A program made the translations under genes and the position numbers. The notes beneath the pieces were generated by a model, which worked only from the letters and a program-made list of their open reading frames with translations, was not told the origin of the DNA and did no database searches. A stretch of 64,000 nt of DNA from Mesorhabditis belari (taxonomy: Eukaryota; Nematoda; Chromadorea; Rhabditida; Rhabditidae). Location: assembly GCA_958450365.1 (NCBI GenBank), contig CAUEEP010000741.1, positions 1,932,501 to 1,996,500 on the forward strand. Reading direction: 5' to 3'. Position 1 is the stretch's first letter. Every line of letters starts with the position of its first letter. Shown piece after piece: positions 1-17,933 of the stretch.

Positions 1-2824
1 CGAAAAGCCGTTCAAGGTGCTGGTTTAAAACGTGAATGTCTTTAATTTTGTCCTAGTTAGCTTTTGGTCTGAATTTTTCAAATTTAGGATGAGTTTCACC
101 AACGGCTGACGTTCAATCGGAGAGGCTTACTCGGCATGGCAAATTCGGGTTTGTTTTTAAGTTAATTTTATCAAATTATTTTCCTGTTTTAGGAAAAGAC
201 GATAACGGATCGCAGTTCTTCATCACGTTGGGCACCGATCCACAACAGGTGCGCGAGCTCACCCGGAAACACACATTATTTGGAAAAGTGAGTTTCACTT
301 ATAGTCATAGTAAAATTTTAAAACTTAGCTTGTTTGATCTTTTTCAGCAACAAGTTCTTTTTTAGATTGTTGGTCCGACGATGTTCAACATGTTGAAGAT
401 GACTGAGGTGGATGTGGATTCAAATGAGCGCCCAAAGACACTCTACAAGATCACCGGAGCCGACGTCTTAACCAATCCATTCAAGGACATTCGACCAAGG
501 TTTATTTGTTGTACATATGATTTGGTTAAATATCATGTTTTTAGGGAAAAAGAACGACGAAAAAAGAAGAAAGAAACGAAAGTGACCGAGACGAAGAAAT
601 TGAATCTACTATCATTTGGCGACGAGGCGGAAGAAGATGAAGATGAACTGACTCAAATCAATAAGGTAAATAAAGCTTATTAAGAAAAGTAATGTTACTG
701 TCTTTGGGAAAAGTTGTGCTAACCATGTTTTGTTTTTAGAAGCTCTCCAACAAGGGCAAAAGTGCTCACGATGCGCTCGATGATGAACAACTCAGCAAGC
801 AAGTCGCCGTAACACGAGATGAAATGGCCGATTATGACCCGGTATGTCAAAAAAGGTTAGCAGCCTTTTTAGTAAAGAAGCTTTTTAACATCTAGTGCAC
901 CTTTTAAGACCCTCGCCAAAGCATTCAGTAGAGCTTTTACTTAAGAACTCTTTTTAGCATCATTGATTTAAAGTATAAAGATTTAGGATGAAGATGCACA
1001 AGATCTGACGTCGATGAGTCGAATTCGGCAAAAGCTGGCCGAAAAACGGAAACATGGCGATGACAAAAGGTTTAATGATAACATCTAGCTAGCAAGAGTT
1101 TTTATCAATACTATTTTTAGCCTGAAGAAGATGAGGATTTGGACTCGATTATCGAACAGGAAAGAAAGCAGAAAGAGCGAGAACGACTGTAGGCTTTTAT
1201 TGTATATTTTATCATCTTTAAAAATGAATTGACAAGGTATGATATTCTTTTTTAGGGATGAAATGGCCGGCGAATTGAAGACACTTCAAAAGGAGTACAA
1301 GAAAGCACTACGCGGCCCAAAGGAACGAAAAATTGAAGAAGAAGGTAAGGGCTAAAAGTTGAACTGTAACCGAAATTAATAATAATAATGAATTCGTAAA
1401 AAAATGCCAGAGTCATGTTATTCTGATTTTAGAAGAGCCCGTTACTGAGGTGATAGCAGAGTACAAGGAAATGCGCATCAAGTTCAAATCAAAGACAAAG
1501 AAGTTGAAAAGCAAACGTGACGAGGGACGAGAAAATCAGGTACAATAAATTTGGTACTATACGGTTATACCCCGATCCCAACAAATTATCCCCATTAATA
1601 CGGTTATACCCCAAAATTTATATTTTAAAAAAGTTTGCATTAACACTCAGTCACGATGGACAACAAAATACATGATCAAAGGGTAATCATTGAAGTATAA
1701 GTGGAAGCAATGGAGGATCCACTCGAAGTGATCATTTTGTCCAACTTCTAAACGAATCACAAACTTCGTTAGGAAGCTTTTCAAATGATGTCGAACAGTT
1801 CTGCGGTGCTTTTTATTTCTCCATTTTGCTGCTCCCCACGGGCGTTCAATTGATTGTGTGTGAATGTTTGGGATCGTCTGGCGAGACATAGTTGTACCTA
1901 TGGTTGACAGTTTTATGTGTGAAGCCGGCTTTCTGGTATTGATGCGCTTGGGGGTGGGGGTACAATCGTATTGAGTCACTTGGCTTTTCCGTCTATGGGA
2001 GTATAACCTTATAGTACCATAAATTTTATCTTTTCAAAAATTCAAAATTTCTTAGTTTAAAAAGACGTAACTATCATGCAATGAGCCTTTTCTTTTAGAC
2101 GATGCAACTTCTTGAGCGTTTCCGGGCAAAGTTGGATCAAGCCGAACAGGCAGACATTCTCTTCGACAAAACGGTTTGCCATTATTGTGCTCCAGGATAA
2201 TGGTTCTGGATTTTCGATTTCTACAAACCTACCAGAACGGATTGATCTCTCTGGAGAGAAAGAAGAGGAAGAAAGAAAACGACGAGAAGCTCTCAAACAA
2301 AATGATGCCGATGGACAAGATGAAAATAACAAAGATGCGGCGAAAGCGTTTGGCTATGATTTGGATGCGGAAGACATTGTTGGCACTGATTGGTGAATTT
2401 GTGATATATTTTACTTAATTGCTTTTGAATGATTTTGTTAATCTAAATTCGATTAGTAAATAATTTACTCTAAAATGGTGTGATAAGTACCAGTTTTAAA
2501 TTTATCAATGATGTTATCTTTTTCAGGATGCGACACACTTTTGTTGCTCAGGACGAGATCGATCCAAATGTTACGCGCGCTAAGGTTGGCTCATTATTTT
2601 TTATTCTGGTCATGCAAATGCATGATGTATAGTTGATACAAAGCGTTGAGTTATTTTCGGTTTATTCATTGACATCTTTAAATTAGTTTACTTTTCAATT
2701 TGTTCTTTAAATTTAAATTGTTTTCCTTTAGGATGCCAATCTCCGTGACGAGGCGAAGAGTGACTGGTATGATCTATCGGATCCTCGACATCCAATCAAC
2801 AAGAGAAAACGCGGCGAAATTTGA
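1..2824 (+). CDS. CWC27: CWC27-like spliceosomal cyclophilin (5' end outside window)
   Basis: 3' part of a peptidyl-prolyl isomerase-like protein of the CWC27/SDCCAG10 family, a nuclear protein of activated spliceosomes. Exons read as 1-16, 88-148, 193-287, 366-499, 545-665, 740-841, 987-1069, 1121-1188, 1256-1344, 1433-1539, 2099-2173, 2196-2392, 2527-2584 and 2732-2824. The cyclophilin core is visible (FNRRGLLGMANSG, then NGSQFFITLG), followed by NPFKDIRPR, a Lys/Glu-rich region with LLSFGDEAEE, and the family's C-terminal blocks (TDWMRH and DPRHPINKRKRGEI then stop). The charged linker and this conserved tail separate it from ordinary cyclophilins. Two places do not splice cleanly: exon 987-1069 ends in phase 2 while the next exon needs phase 0, and 2174-2195 must be removed as a 22-base intron or carries an indel. 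Identity is confident; those two junctions are not. Confidence 0.9.
1553..2018 (-). mobile_element. Small TIR element with Merlin/ISXO2-like transposase remnant
   Basis: Lies inside the 1540-2098 intron of the CWC27-like gene. Its ends are imperfect inverted repeats: ggtactatacggttatac at 1553-1570 and the complement of ggtataa-type sequence at about 1997-2018. A minus-strand reading frame at 1647-1979 contains HTQSIERPWGAAKWRNKKH followed by a Leu/Phe pattern ending TKFVIRLEV. This is the shape of the C-terminal block of ISXO2-like (Merlin) DDE transposases (HTQ..IE..W...K, then L..FL..F..R). Only that block is present, so the element is a non-autonomous derivative. The TIRs are seen directly; the family is inferred from the motif. 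Confidence 0.6.
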
Positions 2825-3184
2825 TGAAAACGCAGTAAAACGTAAACCATTTTTCTCCATTGTAAAGTGTTGATTTTGACTTTTATGAGTATTGCTAACT
2901 TTAACGATATGTTGTTAAGCTTTTTGTAGGAACAGTTTATTGAGAAAAACATGCGGATAGATTGGACTCTTGATTATTTTAGGAGCGAATAAATTTTATT
3001 ATTTCTATGCCTTCTCACTCGAAACGGTGGATCGATCTGAAATTTGTGGTTTTTGATAATTTTTGAAGTATCAACTCGACTGTTGGTATCAGATCCGTGT
3101 CTTTTTATTTCTGTTAGAAGCGGGTAATGGAGTCAAGAAAATCTGGTACACGATATTATTGTTCGTGCTGCTTTTTATAAATGA
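2825..3184. other. 3' flank of the CWC27-like gene
   Basis: Short AT-rich 3' untranslated and intergenic stretch. An aataaa polyadenylation-type hexamer lies at 2988-2993, 164 bases after the stop, and probably serves the CWC27-like transcript. No coding signal is seen before the aspartic protease remnant that begins on the other strand. Confidence 0.5.
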
Positions 3185-3660
3185 ACTCACTGGTTGTCCG
3201 TTTGTATATTTGGGCTGGGCGAAACCAATATGATTCTGACCGAAATCGACTACCGGGCACTTAAGTATTCAAGGCATTAGTCTCACAATTGGATGATTTT
3301 CAGTGCAAACTGTAAATGTATTGTTTACCTTTCAATAAAAGTGTCGTCGATGAGCCAGACGTCCTTCATTTCGGACGTAGGGAGACCCCAGAAAACCGAT
3401 AAACAGTTATTTTGCATTTAAAGTTTGAAAATAATGAAATCTTTGAAAAGATTGGAAGTTTCATATTTAATATTTTCTTTCGAATAGTAAAAGATGAGTT
3501 GCACATTTTAAAATACCAATTTTGCGATGAAAAAAACTTGGTCTTCTATCAAACAAGAACAGATCTTCCATCGGATCAGAACTTTCTTTTTAATGTGTAG
3601 AATCTTTCACCAATTTGAAAGCTGACCTCAGGAATAAAGTCTACTTTGGCGCAACGGAGT
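3185..3660 (-). pseudogene. Broken 3' exons of an asp-4-like aspartic protease
   Basis: Three minus-strand blocks match consecutive C-terminal exons of the complete protease gene next door. About 3600-3659 reads LRCAKVDFIPEVSFQIGERF (intact gene: CDKVATLPDVSFQIGG). About 3325-3383 reads MKDVWLIDDTFIER and ends with the same AG|gtaa donor as the intact [10 protein letters not shown] exon. About 3190-3256 reads VVDFGQNHIGFAQPKYTNG and ends at a gtgagt donor. No N-terminal exons, DTG motifs or flap are found upstream, the WILGD signature is degraded to WLIDD, and the last block lacks the base needed to join in phase. Most simply a decayed partial tandem duplicate; a divergent 3' end of a gene interrupted by repeats is less likely. 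Confidence 0.7.
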
Positions 3661-3836
3661 ACTAAAATTGTTTTCACTAAATTTCACTAAATTCTTAATC
3701 ATTTTCCCACAAATCCTCAGCTTTGGTTGATCTTATTAGTGAAAACTCGGGAAACGACGAGAATTAGGTAACAATGGTTTTGCAAAAATTGTTTGCTATG
3801 ATCGTTTGGCAAAAAAGCAATAGGCACGCGCAAACG

Positions 3837-4417
3837 CTGAATTCGGGGTAGGCTAATTTCCGCAATTTTTTTTGCGCTACTGGGTCATTTGCGCTACTTG
3901 CCATAACTTTGTTTCTAAGTCGGCCAATCTTTATGATTTTGGTTTCATTTTGTAGATCTCAATAAGTGCAACAAAATGGCACAAAGAGCAGAAAGATTGG
4001 TCCACTTAGAAGAAAGTTATGACTCATCTAGTTCATGACCATCTTCCTTCCGACTCTTTTGATCAATAACTTTCTTCTCAGTGAGCCAATCTTTATGCTC
4101 TTTGTGCCATTTTGTAGATCTCAATAAGTGCAACAAAATGAAACCAAAATCATAAAGATTGACCGGTACTTTGGTGGTTGAGAGGGGTCACTTTTGGCTT
4201 GCTTAGTCGAATCTAGTGTTTTGAGCAGGGTGCTATAGTAGTTGGCGGTGGCAGTGTACATTCATCGCTATTGAGCCAGAGCGCATTAATTTTTGCACAC
4301 AGGCAGGCACGCAGGCAAGCCAAAGTAGTCACCAAAGCACCAATTGGCCAACTTAGAAAAAAGTTATGGCGAGTTGCGCAACAAAAAATTGCTGAAACTA
4401 GCTTACCCCCTGAATTC
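3837..4417. repeat. Fold-back (palindromic) element
   Basis: Two long imperfect inverted arms centred near 4045. Outer ends are gctgaattcggggtaggct at 3837 and the complementary form near 4400-4417. Inner arms carry tcaataagtgcaacaaaatg at 3958-3977 and again at 4118-4137 around inverted caatctttatg blocks. About 180 bases unmatched by the other arm sit at 4168-4345. Fold-back MITE-like, no coding capacity. Confidence 0.7.
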
Positions 4418-4568
4418 TCTAACTTTTTGTGTCACTCATTTGGTTTTTTTGTTTGCATTTTCTCTGATTAAGCGCACTCAATAATTTATTGATTCAAATA
4501 CAAAATTGGATACATTTAAATTACAAATGTTAGATTAGCAAAAAAAAAGGAATTTCTTTGGCTTTTCA

Positions 4569-12965
<8,397 letters not shown>

Positions 12966-13904
12966 TTTCTGTAAGTGAAAGTTTTTTCTGTAAGTGAAAG
13001 TCTAAAAAACTGAAAAATCAACTGTTTTTTGAAAGGAAAATTGTCATGAAAAGGCGGTATTATATTATTTTCTTTGAAATGGATCCTAAAGAATCCGAAT
13101 CACCAAAATATTGGGGGCTGGTTTGTTTTCCCATTCCCAAAAAAATGAATCACTCAAAAGGAAAAGATTTTTGGTCAAAGATGGCACCATTGAGAAAAGA
13201 TTTCAAAAGAGATGTTGAAAGAAGAAAGAAAAGAAAAGAAAAGAAAAGAAAAGAAAAGAAGAGAATAGCAAAGAAAGAGAGATTTCTTCGAAAAAGCGGG
13301 CAGAAAATAAACAACAGAGCCTTGGGGTGAGTGGAAAAGAGGCGAGTGATAGTAGATAACAGGTCAATGGATTGGGGAAAACATTGCTGAGGCTTGATTG
13401 GGTGAAAGTTTAGCGTCAACTAGGGCTTTTTCAACAACAAGCCAACTGTTCGTTCGACTCCTCGATGGATCGAGTGACCAACGAAAGTGGCGGGGGAAAC
13501 AACTTGGGAAATGGAAACTGGAAACTGGAAAGACATTTGAGCATTCATCCATTATTAGATTGAAAAGTGTCATTTATTCGTTAGAGATTGGAACAATTGC
13601 CGCACTTTGTAACCTGTCTAGCAAAAAAAAGTCACAAGGTTTGGATGAGGCGCTCGAGTCATAGCGATGGTGTAACCCTGAATGTAATGATGGTTATGGA
13701 TTTTGTTTATGTTGAAAGCTGAAGAAAAGAAATGGGTAAAGTTTCTCGAACTTAAAGCGCGAAAAGCAAAAATTCAATTAAACCCTAAAATTTCGACTTA
13801 CAATTGAATCAAAATGGGTTTAGGGATGTAAAAAAAGGTTTAAATGGCAATTCGAGGTTAACAATCATTGAGCAGTCAGTGCTTTCATCGAGCTTTCTTT
13901 GGGG

Positions 13905-14625
13905 TATCCTTTTAATGGGGTATCCTTTTAATGGGGTATCCTTTTAATGGGGTATCCTTTTAATGGGGTATCCTTTTAATGGGGTATCCTTTTAATGGGC
14001 ATTCTTTTAATGGGGCATTCTTTTAATGGGGTATCCTTTTAATGGGGCATGCTTTTAATGGGGTATCCTTTTAATGGGGCATGCTTTTAATGGGGTATCC
14101 TTTTAATGGGGTATCCTTTTAATGGGGTATCCTTTTAATGGGGTATCCTTTTAATGGGGTATCCTTTTAATGGGGTATCCTTTATTGGGGGTTTTTTTTG
14201 AGGGGAGGTTTTATTTTTATGTTTATTTTTTATGGGTTAATTTTTTAATGGGTTTTTTTTTATGGTTAATGGGGTTTAATGGGGCATGCTTTTAATGGGG
14301 TATCCTTTTAATGGGGTATCCTTTTAATGGGGTATCCTTTTAATGGGGTATCCTTTTAATGGGGTATCCTTTTAATGGGCATTCTTTTAATGGGGCATTC
14401 TTTTAATGGGGTATCCTTTTAATGGGGCATGCTTTTAATGGGGCATGCTTTTAATGGGGCATGCTTTTAATGGGGCAGGGTTTATGGGGCACGCTTTTAA
14501 TGGGGGGGTTTAATGGGGATGGTTTTAATGGGCGCTTTTAATGGGGCATGCTTTTAATGGGGTATCCTTTTAATGGGGTATCCTTTTAATGGGTATCATT
14601 TTAATGGGGTATCCCATTAAGAGGA
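13905..14625. repeat. 16-bp minisatellite (ggggtatccttttaat)
   Basis: About 40 copies of ggggtatccttttaat with variants (ggcattcttttaat, gggcatgcttttaat) and a degenerate centre near 14190-14280 where the sequence collapses into T/G-rich runs. A higher-order pattern is visible: the block of variants at 13980-14060 recurs at 14365-14440, suggesting a segmental duplication inside the array. Confidence 0.9.
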
Positions 14626-15414
14626 TGGGGGTATCCTTCGGGCGTTTATACAAAGGATTCTAGGACTGCCGCTCTTAAAAGCTCGATGAAAGCTTTCTTT
14701 CCCCTTTCAATATATCTTATTGTATTATACAGATTGTATAACTGATTCAATCTATCTTATTGTATTAGGCTGACGCATATGAAATGATGTCCTGTCAATG
14801 ATGTCATGCCATTTCATACATTTCATTCATCATCTCTCAACTCCCTCATTTTCAGGCCGATTTCTTTCATTTTTTGATAGTAGTTGCCAGAGAAATTTCA
14901 AATTCATATTTCTTAAAGACAAACTTTCATTTTCATTATTTCTGTTTTTCAAGTTATTAAAAATTTTTTCTAAAAGCTGAAATGGCACGTCTTTTCATCT
15001 CTGCTTTCTTTCACACTTGTTTTTCATTATTTTTCTTTTCTTCTTTCACCCGATTACGAAGCCTGATAAATAATCAAAAATTGAAAAATTGAAAAATCAA
15101 AAAATTTATCTGAAAACAAAACAAAACAAATACAAAAAATGAAAATATAGCAAGATTTTGGTTGAGATTCGAAATGTCAAAGAAAAAAGAGAGGGAAAAG
15201 ACAGCCATTGGCCTTCAAAAAAGACAAAACAAAAAGAAAATGGAGGGGACTCGATTTGAAATCTTTGACCCATAAGAAAATGAAAAAAAAAGAAACACTA
15301 AAGGACGATTTACTAAAAGGGGACGATTTACTAAAAAAAACTGACGATAAATGTGAATTTTTGTGCATTTTTGAATACTTTATCATTGAAAGTCGACAAA
15401 TTTAAAGGTTTAAC

Positions 15415-15558
15415 CAAAAGGTAAACCAAAAGGTAACCAAAAGGTAACCAAAAGGTAACCAAAAGGTAACCAAAAGGTAAACCAAAAGGTAAACCAAAAG
15501 GTAACCAAAAGGTAAACCAAAAGGCAAACCAAAAGGTAAACCAAAAGGTAACCAAAAT
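15415..15558. repeat. 10/11-bp minisatellite (ccaaaaggtaa)
   Basis: About 13 copies of accaaaaggta with an optional extra a. It is flanked by tttaaaggtttaaccaaaag and tttaaaggtttaacgaaag, a direct repeat at each edge of the array. Confidence 0.9.
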
Positions 15559-15717
15559 TTAAAGGTTTAACGAAAGATAGTTGAATTAAAGGGTACTTGT
15601 CGGTGGTACATCCACAGAGACTCAACTCGGTTAAATAAGGAGTTGACAACTGTGATTGTCACAACTTGTGAGGGGTGATTATGTTCAGTGAAGTAGAGTG
15701 CTCGCCTGAAGTGATTA

Positions 15718-15842
15718 GTCGATCGATCAGTGGATCAGTCGATCGATCAGTCTGATCAGTCGATCGATCAGTCTGATCAGTCGATCGATCAGTGGATCAG
15801 TTGATCAGTCGATCGATCAGTCTGATCAGTCGATTGATCAGT
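15718..15842. repeat. Palindromic gatcgatcagt satellite
   Basis: Repeats of cagtcgatcgatcagt and cagtctgat, dense in GATC sites and self-complementary, so both strands look alike. About 8 units. No gene signals. Confidence 0.85.
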
Positions 15843-16166
15843 CGACCAGTCGAACGAAAATCGATAACCGAGAAGACTCGGATGGGGATGCTTAACCGAG
15901 ATGAGTCTTTGTGGATGTCTAACCGACAAGTACCAACTAAAGACATAAAACAAACGCAAATTTGTCAAAAACAAATCGAAATAGAGGCTGAAAATGATAG
16001 AAATGAGATCAAAATTTTTAAATTTTCTCAATCTTAAGATTGAATAACGAAAAAGTATCGTTATTTTTGGTATAAGCCAAAGAAAAAATGCATAACAATG
16101 TCAACCATTGCAAAAATGACCCTCAATTTGATTACTCAATGCGAGCCAAGAGATTGCTTCAAAATA

Positions 16167-17026
16167 TTAGGTACATGCATAAGAAAAGCGGATTTCAGCA
16201 TTTCCATAAATTTCCAACGATAGAAACCTGATGTTATAAACTAGAATCGATGAATGTTATAAACTATTTGAAAGCTGTAAATCTCCTCTACAAAATCGGG
16301 TAAAACGTGTTTGAATTGGTCGAAGCATTGAAGCAAATTTCGAGGGCGAAATGCGAGTGACCTTAGGGACAAGTTTAATCAAAACCGAACTCTTGTGAAA
16401 GTGGGGGAAAACGTTTTAGCCTATTTTGTAGAGGAGATTGTAGAGGAGATTGTAGAGGAGATTGTAGAGGAGATTGTAGAGGAGATTGTAGAGGAGATTG
16501 TAGAGGAGATTGTAGAGGAGATTGTAGAGGAGATTGTAGAGGAGACTGTAGAGGAGACTGTAGAGGAGACTGTAGAGGAGATTGTAGAGGAGATTGTAGA
16601 GGAGACTGTAGAGGAGACTGTAGAGGAGACTGTAGAGGAGATTGTAGAGGAGATTGTAGAGGAGACTGTAGAGGAGACTGTAGAGGAGACTGTAGAGGAG
16701 ATTGTAGAGGAGATTGTAGAGGAGACTGTAGAGGAGACTGTAGAGGAGATTGTAGAGAAGGTTGTAGAGGAGATTGTAGAGGATACTGTAGAGGAGATTG
16801 TAGAGGAGATTGTAGAGGAGATTGTAGAGGAGATTGTAGAGGAGACTGTAGAGGAGATTGTAGAGGAGATTTACCGTTTGTAGCCGTTTTGTAGCCGTTT
16901 TGTAGAGGAGATTTACGACTTTCAAATAGTTTATAACATTCATCGATTCTAGTTTATAACATCAGGTTTCTATCGTTGGAAATTTATGAAAACGTTGAAA
17001 TCCGCATTTCTTATGCATTTACCTAA
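16167..17026. mobile_element. mariner-type TIR element carrying a 12-bp satellite
   Basis: Terminal inverted repeats of about 125 bases: left arm from ttaggtacatgcataag at 16167, right arm ending cttatgcatttacctaa at 17026, with TA on both outer sides. The arms share aacgatagaaacctgatgtt and atcgatgaatgttataaact. Between them are about 100 unique bases and a satellite of gtagaggagatt/gtagaggagact at 16430-16871. No transposase. Copy B of the large duplication carries only the satellite and the right arm of this element. Confidence 0.8.
16430..16871. repeat. 12-bp satellite (gtagaggagatt)
   Basis: About 37 nearly perfect 12-base copies with a higher-order alternation of att and act endings (blocks of two att and three act units). 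The length divisible by three keeps an open frame of VEEI repeats through 16395-16883, but there are no introns, start context or flanking exons to suggest a gene. Confidence 0.95.
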
Positions 17027-17519
17027 TAGATCTTCAACTATTCATAGATTTTTTACTGGACCCAGATTTAGATTTAAATTTAAACTAATAGCCGATCGTG
17101 TTCGTCCAATGTCGTTCATTTCGAGAAATGAGTGAATTCTTTGCGAGCAAATCGGATCACTCTCCTGACTTCGAGCCGAATCATCGTAAAGCAAGGAACA
17201 TCGCTCGGATGGGTTTACCTGGAAAATAAAATTGATTTTATTTTAGCTTTTAGTGTGAAGGGAAGGCCAATTGGATGTGCTGACCAAATCACGCGTCAGA
17301 GGCCTCGTCCTGCATCTTTACTCACTGCCACTCGGCCACCGCTGCCACTACTTGCGTCACGGAAGACAGGGTGTTGTCATTTCTCGGTTTCATTCTTCAT
17401 TTTTCATTTTACATTTTTCAAACTCCTTGCAAAACTTTAAACGCGTATAACTTTTGACAGTGTGCTTCTTAGCGAAAAAGAAAAACAGCATCATGATCAG
17501 CGTGAAATTCTGCGTCGAA

Positions 17520-17597
17520 CGATATAGGGTTAGCATCCCGTTTCCAAAACGGTCGCCCCGGAGAGGGTGCCGGGTTCGATTCCGGACCGGTTCCGAA
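17520..17597 (+). other. tRNA-like sequence (copy A)
   Basis: Contains an A-box-like agggttagcatcccg and a B-box-like gccgggttcgattccgg followed by a T run at 17599. The T-stem lacks one base for a normal 5-pair stem and the acceptor stem does not close, so it looks like a tRNA pseudogene or tRNA-derived element. Copy B has the same sequence at 26232-26308, with ttcccaaa in place of ttccaaaa in the anticodon region. Confidence 0.45.
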
Positions 17598-17933
17598 TTT
17601 TTTTGTTTTAAATGTTTTTGGGCATGAAGTTGCAAATTTGAAGAAATTGTTATTGCTGTTATTGTTTTTTTTTCTATTGTTGTTGAGTATTGTTAAACAA
17701 CTTTAAACGATCGTATTTCTTTGAAATCACCTGTGAGCCGGCTGTCCCTCTCCTAATTGATGTTTGTGTGGGAAGTTGGGATCCGGTTGTGTGTGAGCCG
17801 TGGAAATTTGTAATCTAAATTCGCCATCATCCTCAACACTCAAAACAAAATTACACACACTTCAAATCAAAGAATTTGAAAAAAAAAAATCACCAAACTC
17901 TGATATAACCTGATAGTCTTTTCTACGAGTTGT

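Larger units (their letters stand above)
12966..16166. other. Intergenic region upstream of asp-4, rich in satellites
   Basis: No gene supported. The asp-4 promoter should lie just above 12965, but no TATA box or operator can be pointed to. It holds an (aaaag)n run near 13218-13263, a duplicated asp-4 intron fragment at 13645-13720 (matching 11210-11275), the 16-bp array at 13905-14625, an 11-bp array at 15415-15558 and a gatcgatcagt array at 15718-15842. The rest is AT-rich with no supported exons. Confidence 0.6.

Noticed and set aside
16430..16871. CRISPR-like array
   Set aside because: Direct repeats have no spacers, and the host genes are spliced eukaryotic genes.
16395..16883. 162-codon frame of VEEI repeats as a protein gene
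   Set aside because: It is the translation of a 12-bp satellite; both strands are open, copy B of the array is out of frame, and no exon or splice context exists.
17520..17597. Functional tRNA gene
   Set aside because: T-stem is one base short and the acceptor stem does not pair; both duplicate copies share the defects.
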